Made by a program: the position numbers and the translations under genes. From Oscarella lobularis (taxonomy: Eukaryota > Porifera > Homoscleromorpha > Homosclerophorida > Oscarellidae), in the NCBI RefSeq assembly GCF_947507565.1, contig NC_089176.1, forward strand, positions 3,100,001-3,164,000: 64,000 bases of DNA, written 5' to 3'. Shown one piece after another: positions 36,711-47,803 of this stretch (position 1 is its first letter; each line of letters begins with the position of its first letter). The notes beneath the pieces were generated by a model. It worked only from the letters and a program-made list of their open reading frames with translations. It did not search any database and was not told the DNA's origin.

Positions 36711-39700
36711 CTACGAAACGCTAGCAGATCGACTCGTCGGCTCCTCTGAGTCCAAGTCGCTGACGGACAGCCACGGATTATTCGTTCGATTGGAATAGCT
36801 TCTGGATCGCTTCGACGTCGCTTGAACTCGAATAGCGTGATTCAATCGGTCAATGAGATGACTCATGGTGGGCCGATCTCTTCGTTCGGGCTGCCAGCAT
36901 CGTTTCATCAGCTCGTATCTGACGCAAACGCGAAAGCGAATTAGAACCACGCCACCCGCGATGCGAGCCAAATATTGCATTAGGAATTATTAAGCGAGGG
37001 AGACCATCCACTTACATTTCATCAGGACACCTGCTATGGGGCTTGTCCATTCGGTATCCAGCCTTCAAACAGTCGACCAGCTGGTCGTCTGCAACAGCCG
37101 GATATGGATGACCGCCTGCACGAATAATATACAATTTGTAATGTAAAGCACAAAGTCTGATAGCCCTCTCACCTAAAGTGAAGATTTCCCATAAAACAAC
37201 ACCGAATGACCACCTGGAGAAAAAGATGCGAGATTATAGAGAGCAGACTACGTATTTTTCTCTTTCTCTCCGCGGTGCAACTTACACGTCGCTCTCCGGC
37301 GTAAACGTACGATCGAGAATCGCCTCGATGGACATCCACTTGAACGGCAAAAAGCCGCGCTTCGACGTGACGTACTTGTCCTGATAGATGGCGCGAGCGA
37401 GACCGAAATCGGACACTTTGAGCTGTCGATTGTCGCCGACGAGAACGTTCCGACAGGCTAAGTCGCGATGAACGACCCCTCGACTATGCAAGTATTCCTG
37501 AATAATGAAACGAGGCATTAACAGTCGCAATCTCCGGCACGCGGAGAAAGGGGCTTACGATTCCGAGAGCGATTTGACGACCGAAGGTGACCAGTTCGAG
37601 CGGAGTCAAAGAAGCGCCCGCCGCGTCGACGACGACGTACGGACCCGGACTCGGCTTGTCTTTGCACGTGAACACGTCGTCGTCGTCGCCGTCGCCGTCG
37701 TCGTCCGCATCGGGAATCTAGAAAAGCAGGCATATGAAATGATAGAGGAAATGATGGACAGTCACAGTCGATCAACGAATAGAAAAAAAATGCGTCAGGC
37801 ACGAACGTCTCGAGCGGCCAAAGAATTCCAAACGAATCCTTTCTTCGCATATAAACCGGGTTTCGACGTTGATAAACGCATTTGACTTATTGCTGCTGGC
37901 TGATACCCTACCCGAGGCCTCGGGGTTCGGTATAGCAGCAATCCTGATCGCGTTACGTAATAAAATGTGAGGTTACCTCTTGAAGACGTTTGACTTCGTT
38001 GTGAAAGCCTGGCTTCGGCTCACGCGAGTATTCGTTCATCAGAGTGCCGGCTGATTCGGTCACAGATGACGCCTAAGGGACACGCATTCCACAGATAAGA
38101 AAAGAGAGAAGGCGATTTGTCCACGCACCGATCGACTCTTCCGCAAAAACGTCAGCAGATCGCCGTTGGGAACGTACTCAATGATGAGCATGAGAGGAAG
38201 GCTCTGCGTCACCGAGCCCAGTATGGAGACGATGTGACGGTGAGAGCCGATTCGTTTCATCATCGCTATCTCGGCGTACAAGTCGCGCTGTTCCTCCTCG
38301 TTCGAAGCATCTACGAGACAACAATGTCACAGTTAGCCGAAGCCCTATCCGTCTAGCAACCGCAGAAAGCGTCCCAGGAACTGCTTCTTATTAGAACATG
38401 CACCCTGGGACTCGTTTTTGCGATGCTTCATACAGTTACAGTTACAATGCTCAGAAATAGGCTTGGAGGACAACAAACGCGCTTCCTTTTTTTTTCGTAT
38501 CGTTTCATAACGTTCTTTAGGACGTCTTCATTGAAACCTCAATTCCCTCCCTTCCTACTAGACTTCATCGCGCACGCGTTTCTCCATACAAAAGCCTTTA
38601 CAAAAGCCTCCTCTTGCCCCCCCCCCCCCCCCCCCTAAAACCCAATTTCGTAGAACTCGGAACCGGGGGAGACTATCCGCTAACTATAGTAACAGGACGT
38701 CCCACGAAGGAGGAAATCCTGCTCCGCCTTACCTTTCAGCATTTTGATCGCAACCAGTGTTCTAGGAACGGTAAAATGAGCGGTAGCCGCCGTCACACTC
38801 GACGCCGAACTGTTGAGCAAACCGCGCGTCGACGAAACGCGAAGCCGTTGCTGTTCCGAAATGGGAAGATGAACTTGCATTTGCTCCGTCGGCGCGGCTT
38901 GGAGTGACGGCTGCATCTCGATCTGAGCAGCGGCGGTGCTCATCGATCGGCTGACGACTTCGGCCTTTACGACGACGCCGAAGAATCCTTCGCCGAGAAG
39001 TTCCAGTATGCGAATTCGACTCGGATCGACTTCCCAATCGTCGGGACGACACTTGGGCGTGAAGGGCTGTCGTCGAGGAAACTGGCCGTCGGCGGTGAGA
39101 CCGAGCGACGTCGGAAAGGTGGACGATGCGATAGCGGCTTTCTTCTCCGTTCGCCGTCGATGGCAGATGAGAAGAATCGACGCGACGATGACGATGACGA
39201 GAACGACAGAAATGACGGCGATTATAATCGCTACCGTCGACGACGATCCCGATGATCCCGATCCCGTTCCGCCGTCGCGAGCGGACGGCGCTGCGAGAGA
39301 GAGAGAAAGAGTTCGCGTCTCACGGGAGACTTATTTCCTCTGATCTTGCTTACATGTGAAGAAATTTATCTCTTCGTCGTGAGCGCCGTCAGAATTTGCC
39401 CGCACAGCGACGTAGTAGTCCGTATCCGGCAACAGGTCGGTTAGCAGGTACCTGCGTGTTGACTGTTATGCGCAGAGAAACAATATAAAAAATAAATAAA
39501 CATGTTCTCGGCGCTCTCACCGGTCGAAGAGATATACTGTTCGCTGTTCTGTTAGCAGACGCTTCCCACCAAGAAATCTGAAAGCCTTCCAATTCGTAGT
39601 AGCCCTTTGAGACGTACCACGCGACCCTGATGTTCTTTTCCACCGCTTGCAAATCGACCTTCTCCACCAGGGTCCAGATGACTAACACCGAAATAAAATT

Positions 39701-42700
39701 TCTACGTGCTTTGACTGCTAGAATACTTTTCTCAACGCACGTGGAAGACGAATTTTCTGCTCAGCTTTAGCTTTGACGTGGCCGTCGCTACTCAGAACGC
39801 GTACCTAAAGAAGAAGCACGTCCAGGGAGGAGAGCTTCAACCAGACTGCTCAAGAAAAACCGCGTTCTTTTTACACCGCCCTTGCTACGTATTGGTTACA
39901 AAATTCTGACAGTCCATTTTTAGCGCCTACAACTGGGCCTCTTTTCGTAGATGAAATATACAATTTTTTTTTCTGTTTCTACAGTGCAAACGAGCCGCGA
40001 ACTAAATCAGACGTAGTTTGGAGGAAACATGTACAACTAGCAGCGAAATGGTAACGGCTAGTGACAAACTGCATGGACGGGCAGACCTCCCACTTACCTC
40101 AAACGAATAACTGCCTTTCGGAGACAATTCCTTCACAGATTTCACGTACCATCCATTCACGCTTTCGTTCTAGTACACAAAAGAACGTCTCGCCATTGAA
40201 CGAAGAGCGAATGGATGACCGACAGTATTTATCGAGATGGGCTTGTTCACGTTGTTCACGCTCTCTCGAAAGTACCAAAGTTCGTACTTGGATACGTCAT
40301 AATCTACGACGGGTGTCTGCCAACTGACATTTGCGGCAAATTCTTCATCTCCAGACACGACAGCGTATGTCACGGTCAAATTCTGAGGCAAAAAGTTCTC
40401 TTTCAATCACAGAAGGAAAAATTAGACGTCGTTGAAAATGGTGGTAAAATTATTACCTTTTGGACACATGCTGTCTGAGCATTCTACAGAAAATTCGATA
40501 TAGAAAGAATGCGCACTATACTGTAGATTGTCCTTACCAGCACGAATTATTGTTGTGTCAACAGCAGGAGAATCTATATCCTTGACAGGATAGGAAATTA
40601 CCTGAAAAGCGAGTAAATGTAAATAAAAAAACGCGAGCTCTTCGCAGTACGTGAACGGTATATGCGCGGCCAAGTTGTAAACCGGTCAGACGATGTTCTG
40701 TTGCAGACTACAAACAGAAGAGCCGGAAATTACCCCCGAAGTGATTTCGACAGTATCAAAGTTTACAGCTGGTAAGAATAGAGAGGAACCGCAATCATTA
40801 CAGTTACTGACGAATATCTCATAGCAGCTCGGTTGAACTCCTGACACTAAAAAGACAAAACAATTAGAAGATCTCTTTTCTCCCCCCTCCTCCACTAGCT
40901 CACCGGGAGGGTCCCACGTGATGTTCACGCTGACGCTACCCTTGACTAATTCCATATTTCCGTGCTGCATGTTCGAAGGCTTTTCGGGATACTGGCCAGG
41001 AACTCCCTCGCAATAAGACGGTTTGTCCGTCGTGTAGATATCACCCGCTTTGTAGTAGAGACTGAGATTGAGAGGCGCGCTCCACGCGTTGCTGAACCCC
41101 CGACCGCCGAACTGGTTATAGACGCCGACGCGAAATACGTAGAGACGCGCCGCATTCGGCGCCAGAACGATTTCCGTCACGTTGACGCCAGCAAAGAACG
41201 TCTATATCGAGGACGGGAGAAGAGAGATAAGGTAAACAGCAGCGCTACGACAACATAGGGGAGGCGGGGAGAAAGATCGATTCTGTGGGAAACATAGGAT
41301 GCGAGAAGCTGGAAAAGTCATCATCATAATAGAAACTCTCGCGTTAAAATCCGCACTACAAAAGAGCCGATTCAAAAGCGATTCAAAAGTAAAAAAGAGA
41401 GGGACTCCAGACACAGCCTTGCTATGAACCAGACTAACTTTCTTCCCGTTTACATTCTTGGGGAGATGACAGTCAAATTACTGTCCTGAGGGACAAAAGG
41501 GATTCCTAAGCGACTAAGTAATCTGGGCTACACAGGCTGCTCTCTAGATTTAAAAAAAAAAAGACTCACAGGATAATAAGACGTCCACGTCAATCCTTTC
41601 AAATACGTCGAGTTCGTCGACTGGAGGCGCGTGACGTCGACGAATTGGACGACGAACGAGACGCCGTACTTCGCGTAGCTGCTATCCGCGTAAAGTGTCG
41701 CGATATCGACGTTCCACGAGAGCATGAGCGTTCGTCGATCGAAACTCGGCGCATTGACGACTTTCGTTGGAAGCCGTTTTTTCGGCGTTCCACTCGAAGC
41801 GTCTATTATTATATAAATCCATGCGGAATCCCCGTCGCGGCGCGTCGACGCCCCTGTCTCCCCTTCTTACCGTCGGATCTGATTTGATCGAGAAACAGAC
41901 AGGTCGACGTACAGTTGCCCTGATTCGCGTCGAACTTGGCCTAACGACACGAAATGCATTTAGTGGACAGATCGACGCGCCGATTGGTCAAACAAACACG
42001 GAGTTCGCGGAAGGGAGAAACCGCATGAATGAAAATGCGCGCGCGATAAACTCGATTTTTCTTTCCGCGAGACGTCGATGAGACTCCCACGCCCGATCGG
42101 CGCGTCACAGCGATCGTATCGAGCGCGCGAGACCCCGTACCGCACGCGAAAGCGACCAGAAAAGCGGCGAAATTCGATTACGACGCGCCGTCGAGCGTGA
42201 CTCCCCCCTCCCCTCCATTAGATCATGCATAATTCACGCTCACCTCGCACTCCTGCATGCACTTGCTCTTTGTCGGAACGTCCAGGCACGGTTCAATACA
42301 CTGCATAAAAAGAGAATTGTGCACGCGATCGTCTTCTTTTTCATGAGAGCGCTCTCACTTCGCCGAAATAAGGCCCAGCGCCGTAGGGGCCCGTTCCGAA
42401 GTGGCCGCGCGGCGTCTGCAAAAGAATCCATTTCGCGTTAGTAAAAACATTATTGTCGCTCTCGGTTTGTTCCAACAACAACAGACGGAGACGTACGAGC
42501 GCGATCGCGGGAGGGAGAACTTCTGCTCGACTGGCCTAGAGCCATCTGACGACTAATTGCGTTCGCGAGTCGGCGCCAGGGCCATTTTCTCAGGAATCAA
42601 TAGCAATCTAGTTCGACCGCGACAACTCGGCTAATTGACATGAGTCGGTTCGCCTCTCTTTTCGAAACAGCGAGAAAAGAGGGTGAACGGAAATCGACGA

Positions 42701-42862
42701 GGATCTTATGAACGTTTTTCTCGCTTGGCGTCGTGTGTCTCTTACGTCCGGTGTGTAGACGAGACAGCGCGCCGCGCAACGCGCTTGGAGTTCGTGTCGC
42801 TCCACGGCGGCGGCGACGACGAGGAAGGCAAAGGAGGACACGTACACAAGCTGCGGAAACAT
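36711..42862 (-). CDS. Receptor tyrosine kinase RTK-C: paralogue of RTK-A and RTK-B
   Basis: About 22 exons on the minus strand. Start at 42862: a leader [18 protein letters not shown] then the Cys motif [17 protein letters not shown] (exon about 42747-42862). Small exons give [33 protein letters not shown] and [15 protein letters not shown]. Fibronectin-III-like exons span about 41803 to 39354 ([25 protein letters not shown]). Exon 38733-39290 has the transmembrane helix ([20 protein letters not shown]), glycine loop LGEGFFGVV, an insert of about 60 residues, then VAIKML. Further exons: 38129-38310, 37977-38072, 37559-37717, 37286-37497 ([24 protein letters not shown]), 37173-37213 ([11 protein letters not shown]), 37016-37115 and 36711-36918. 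All catalytic residues are present. Equivalent introns show common descent with RTK-A/B despite about 17 kb separation and inverted orientation. Confidence 0.9.
38617..38635 (+). repeat. Poly-C tract (19 C; poly-G on the coding strand) in an RTK-C intron
   Basis: Nineteen C on the plus strand within the intron between the exons 38733-39290 and 38129-38310 of RTK-C. Confidence 0.95.
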
Positions 42863-43278
42863 TTGCTTGGTGTGACGCGCTTTGAAAGGGCTGGATCCGG
42901 ACGTCGGGACGATTTTGAGCTTTGTTGGGATGAGACGAGACTTAAGTGACCGCTCCGTCTGCGATCCAAACTCTATTTAGATCATTCCGTGTGTCGGTCG
43001 GGCGAGACTGCGTGGTGAATACGTCACGGGATACGCTGGAGGATTAAATAGTGTAGCCATTTAACCTGTTCGTGCCTACGCGCGCGTTCTGCTCACGTCA
43101 CACCTTCCGCGCGAAAGTTGAACTCTGCGTCATCATGATGGCGGTCCAAGCCGATTTCCAAGCACTCTAATGCATTCCGGATGCGTGGCACCGCAACCCT
43201 CGGCGCAATTACTTGACGTTATATATAGTATGACTCGAACAGTTCCCACTTGAGATTCTCACGTGACGACCGCTAACA
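42863..43278. promoter_or_regulatory. Divergent promoter region between RTK-C and SK-2, with TATA at 43220
   Basis: RTK-C starts leftward at 42862 and SK-2 rightward at 43279, so 416 bases serve both. On the SK-2 side a tatatata element at 43220-43227 lies about 52 bases before its ATG; no TATA is seen on the RTK-C side. The stretch from 42956 rightward is repeated at 45206 as part of the 2.25 kb duplication. Confidence 0.6.
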
Positions 43279-45205
43279 ATGAAACCGCTTCTTCTACTCG
43301 GAATTGTCGTGCTGCTTGTCGTAGCGTCTTTGAACACCGTGGTCTCAGAGACCTGCTTGAATTACGGGTCAGAACGTGACCAAATCAAGTCGATCAAATC
43401 ATGCATCATTCTTTCGTATTCGTAGAAAAATGGTCTGCCACAGAATTTACCACGTTATCGAAGCAACAACGGACTGTAGCTTGATGAGAAAACGACGACA
43501 GATTCGTTGGGACGCGCCCACGTAATGACCTTCTATTGTTCCACCAATTGAACTCGAGTAACGAACCCTCTCACTCCTAGGCGATGCCCACTGGTTCACC
43601 GTCTCGTCGAAAAGAAGACAAAATTATTAGAAAAAGTTTTGCATAAGAGCTCGGACGAGTTTTCGACACCCTGCTATCCAAATTGTCCGGGGCACGAGAA
43701 GGTAGTGTGTCGCGTGAAAGTTTGCGCATCGTCAACGTCCCAACGCTATCGTGTGACAGTCGTCAAACAGTTTATGGAGCATAAGCACGACTATGGCAAA
43801 ATTTGCGTCTTTGTCAAGGGAAAGCATCAAGTGTGCTGCTACAAGAATGAGTGCGATACTATTCTCATACCCACGGACACTCGAGGGCACAAACTAATCA
43901 TGGAGATAACGATGGAAGTCAATAAAGCAAACGAAAACGAGTTTTGTTGCGAAGGTGGATTACGCGGCTATTTCGTGATGTTCGATCCTAGCCTGTCGTC
44001 AAACGGCGTACCACAAGCGTCCGTGACTGTCAATAAAGTCACTGGCAGGGAGAGTCTTACCTGTCCGTGCGAAAGCGACAAAGAACGCATCGACGTTGGA
44101 AAAGAACTCTTCGGTCGTCTCGCCGCAACACCAACTCCTGGCACCGCAACTCCAACTCCTCGCAGCGAGCCCGTTAGGGCCACGTTTGCAAAACAAAAAC
44201 GACAAGGGAGGATTTCACTGTTTAGACAAAGACAAACGCTTGCAGAAATTCTTCGACAGCTGTATGGTCCGAGGCCTCAGCCAAAGACTACCACAGCTCC
44301 TCCGGCTACCACAGCTCCTTCCATTACCACAGCTCCTCTAAGACTAGTCCACCTACATTTCAGTCGTGTCCAGTTTCTTGTGCCATCCCAGATGATGATG
44401 ATGATGATGACTTTGACAGCGATTTTGACGATTTTGACTTTAATTCTTCTTGCAACGTAAACGAGCCCACGTATCACCTGAGATATTTCTTCAACTCGAC
44501 GAGTGAAAAATGCGAAGAATTTTACGTCGACAACGTGACGAAGTGCAATGAGACTGATCCTCACATAAATTGCTTTCAATCGTTAGAGTCTTGCCAGAAT
44601 AGATCTGAGGCTGCTGACTTCGATTTTTGCCCTTGCAATCACTCGCTTCCCTTGCCTCTATTTCCATTTTGTCATTTGCGATACTTTTTTAACTCGTCGA
44701 AAGGACTATGCGAAGAGGCTTATATAGACGACGTGGACAAATGCAATTCATCTATCAACTGCTATAAATCGCTGGCATCTTGTCAGAAAAAATGCAGTAA
44801 GACAGAAAGCCACTATGCGTGATAACAATTTACTTATTTTTCCACAGCAAATGTCTGTCATCTTCCGTGGTCGGAAGGAACGGGAGATAGAAATGAGATA
44901 CGTTACTACTATGACTTCAAGGAGAACAAATGCGTCAAGTTTTACTACAAAGGCATGGGAGGCACAGGAAATAATTTCAAGACTGCACATAACTGCCAAA
45001 AGGAGTGTGCTCTGGCAGAACTGGTAAGGCACTGGCAAAGTTATCAGAGAGATAAGCCAAGCGACTAAATGTTATAGGGTATCAATGGTTTGCAAAATTG
45101 CCTCGAACATCCGGATGAGTTCAGCACGTGCGAAAACGACCCGAAATTGAAATGCCTCGTAGACAGTATGATGCAGTGCTAAACCGAAACATTCCCAATT
45201 CCCAA
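42956..45205 (+). repeat. Tandem segmental duplication, unit 1 (2250 bases)
   Basis: From cgtctgcgatccaaactc at 42956 the sequence recurs at 45206 with few differences, covering promoter, all exons and introns of SK-2. Unit 1 ends where unit 2 begins. The high similarity, including in introns and promoter, points to a recent event. Confidence 0.9.
43279..45182 (+). pseudogene. SK-2: CUB-like/mucin-like/Kunitz-like secreted gene with an apparent frameshift
   Basis: Tandem twin of SK-3. Exons by comparison: 43279-43367, 43426-43521, 43581-44796, 44848-45023, 45078-45182. Signal peptide MKPLLLLGIVVLLVVASLN, a dibasic MRKRRQIRW, the CUB-like domain (FSTPCYPNCPGH to GLRGYFVMFD), a second basic site KQKRQG, then short Thr/Ala/Pro repeats. 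At about 44337 the run acagctcctctaag lacks one base found in SK-3 (acagctccttctaag). The upstream frame then ends at 44458-44460, while the Kunitz-like part continues open in another frame. Read literally, the product loses all its Kunitz-like modules. It may be a pseudogene, a functional truncated form, or a sequencing error in a repeat. The downstream exons are otherwise intact, so the change would be young. Confidence 0.65.
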
Positions 45206-47539
45206 CGTCTGCGATCCAAACTCTATTTAGATCATTCCGTGTGTCGGTCGGGCGAGACTGCGTGGTGAATACGTCACGGGATACGCTGGAGGATTAAATA
45301 GTGTAGCCATTTAACCTGTTCGTGCCTACGCGAGCCTACGCGCGCGTTCTGCTCACGTCACACCTTCCGCGCGAAAGTTGAACTTTGCGTCATCATGATG
45401 GCGGTCCAAGCCGATTTCCAAGCACTCTAATGCATTCCGGATGCGTGGCACCGCAACCCTCGGCGCAATTACTTGACGTTATATATATGACTCGAACAAG
45501 TTTCCACTAGAGATTCTCACGTGACGGCCGCTAACAATGAAACCGCTTCTTCTACTCGGAATTGTCGTGCTGCTTGTCGTAGCGTCTTTGAACACCGTGG
45601 TCTCAGAGACCTGCTTGAATTACGGGTCAGAACGTGACCAAATCAAGTCGATCAAATCATGCATCATTCTTTCGTATTCGTAGAAAAATGGTCTGCCACA
45701 GAATTTACCACGTTATCGAAGCAACAACGGACTGTAGCTTGATGAGAAAACGACGACAGATTCGTTGGGATTCGCCAACAGTCGCGCCCACTCCCACGTA
45801 ATGACCTTCTATTGTTCCACCAATTGAACTCGAGTAACGAACCCTCTCACTCCTAGGCGATGCCCACTGGTTCACCGTCTCGTCGAAAAGAAGACAAAAT
45901 TATTAGAAAAAGTTTTGCATAAGAGCTCGGACGAGTTTTCGACTCCCTGCTATCCAAATTGTCCGGGGCACGATAAGGTAGTGTGTCGCGTGAAAGTTTG
46001 CGCATCGTCGACGTCCAAACGCTATCGTGTGACAGTCGTCAAACAGTTTATGGAGCATAAGCACAACTATGGCAAAATTTGCGTCTTTGTCAAGGGAAAG
46101 CATCAAGTGTGCTGCTACAACAATGAGTGCGATACTATTCTCATACCCACGGACACTCGAGGGCACAGACTAATCATGGAGATAACGATGGAAGTCAATG
46201 AAAACATAAACGAGTCTTGTTGCGAAGGTGGATTACGTGGCTATTTCGTGATGTTCGATCCTAGCCTGTCGTCAAACGGCGTACCACAAGCGTCCATGAC
46301 TGTCAACAAACTCACTGGCAGGGAGAGTCTTACCTGTCCGTGCGAAAGCGACAAAGAACGCGTCGACGTTGGAAAAGAACTCTTCGGTCGTCTCGCCGCA
46401 ACTCCCAATCCTGGAAGCGAGCCTGATAAGGCCACGTTCTCAAGACGAAAACGACAAGGAAGGATTTCACTGTTTAGACAAAGACAAACGCTTGCAGAAA
46501 TTCTTAGACAGCTGTATGGTCCAAGGTCTCAGCCAAAGACTACCACAGCTCCTCCGGCTACCACAGCTCCTCCGGCTACCACAGCTCCCCCGGCTACCAC
46601 AGCTCCTTCTAAGACTAGACCACCACCACCTACATCTCAGTCGTGTTCAGAAAATACCACAGCTCCTCCGGCTACCACAGCTCCTCCTAAGACATCTCAG
46701 TCGTGTCCAGAAATTTCGTGTGTCATCCCATGTGATGATAATGACTTTGACAGCGAATTTGACTTCAATTCTCCTTGCAACGTAAACGAGCCCAAGTATC
46801 ACCTGAGATATTTCTTCAACTCGACGAGTGAAAAATGCGAAGAATTTTACGTCGACAACGTGACGAAGTGCAATGAGACTGATCCTCACACAAATTGCTT
46901 TCAATCGTTAGAGTCTTGCCAGAATAGATCTGAGGCTAATGGCTTCGATGGTTGCCCTTGCAATCACTCGCTTCCCTTTTGTCATTTGCGATACTTTTTT
47001 AACTCGTTGAAAGGACTATGCGAAGAGGCTTATATGGACGACGTGGGAAAATGCGATACAGCTGATCCACCCATCAACTGCTATAAATCGCTGGCATCTT
47101 GTCAGAAAAAATGCTGTAAGACAGAAGCCACTATGCGTGATAACCATAAAATGGTTACTTATTTTTCCACAGCAAACGTCTGTCATCTTCCGTGGTCGGA
47201 AGGAACGGGAGATAAAAAGGAGACTCGTTACTACTATGACTTCAAGGAGAACAAATGCGTCGAGTTTTACTACAAAGGCATGAGAGGCACAGGAAATAAC
47301 TTCAAGACTGCACATGACTGCCAAAAAGAATGTGCTCTGGCAGAACTAGTAAGCCACTTGCAAACGCTATCCGAGAGATAAGCCAAGTGACTAAATGTTA
47401 CATAGGGTATCGATGGTTTGCAAAATTGCCTTGAACATCCGGATGAGTTCAGCACGTGCGAAAATGACCCGAAATTGAAATGCCTCGTAGACAGCATGAT
47501 GCAGTGCCAAACCGAGTGATTGCAAAACATTCCCAACGT
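45206..47539 (+). repeat. Tandem segmental duplication, unit 2
   Basis: Second copy of the unit at 42956-45205, ending near cattcccaacgt at 47539. It is somewhat longer because of extra Thr/Ala/Pro repeat units in SK-3. Its promoter segment (45206-45536) copies part of the divergent RTK-C/SK-2 promoter and has its own TATA (ttatatatatga at 45479-45490). Confidence 0.9.
45537..47519 (+). CDS. SK-3: secreted CUB-like/mucin-like/triple Kunitz-like protein
   Basis: Exons: 45537-45625, 45684-45797, 45857-47115, 47173-47348, 47406-47519. Order in the protein: signal peptide (MKPLLLLGIVVLLVVAS); basic site MRKRRQIRW; CUB-like domain from DEFSTPCYPNCPGH to GLRGYFVMFD with about ten cysteines; basic site RRKRQGRISLF; repeats of TTAPPA (O-glycosylation type); acidic linker; then three Kunitz-like modules. 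The first two read RYFFNSTSEKCEEFYVDN..CFQSLESC and RYFFNSLKGLCEEAY..CYKSLASCQKKC. The third, RYYYDFKENKCVEFYYKG..NNFKTAHDCQKEC, is closest to true Kunitz but lacks cysteines 14 and 38. The last exon adds a short Cys-containing tail. The fourth intron (47116-47172, 57 bases) is open in frame, so its retention would add 19 residues. Function unknown; protease-inhibitor or matrix roles are guesses from the domain types. Confidence 0.8.
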
Positions 47540-47803
47540 AGACAGGATATTTTGTCTAACCACGTCTATGAATAGCAGGTTCACATTTCGTATGTCGCGA
47601 AGAAATGATCTCACTGACCTATCCATGAGCGCCACAACCCGCGTGTCTGATTTTGATCCGTTTACCCCCCGGTAGAAGTCTAGACAAAGCTGGCTGTTCT
47701 CTTTGACCTTGAGCAATTCCGGAAATCTCAATGATATATTGTTCCAAGGCGTCACGATAAGAAACAGTTGCAAGCTAGATTTTCGACTGGAAACTATACT
47801 GCG

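Noticed and set aside
43968-44205. Minus-strand open frames within SK-2 and SK-3
   Set aside because: They are shadows of the CUB-like exon and occur in both duplicates only because the exon is duplicated.
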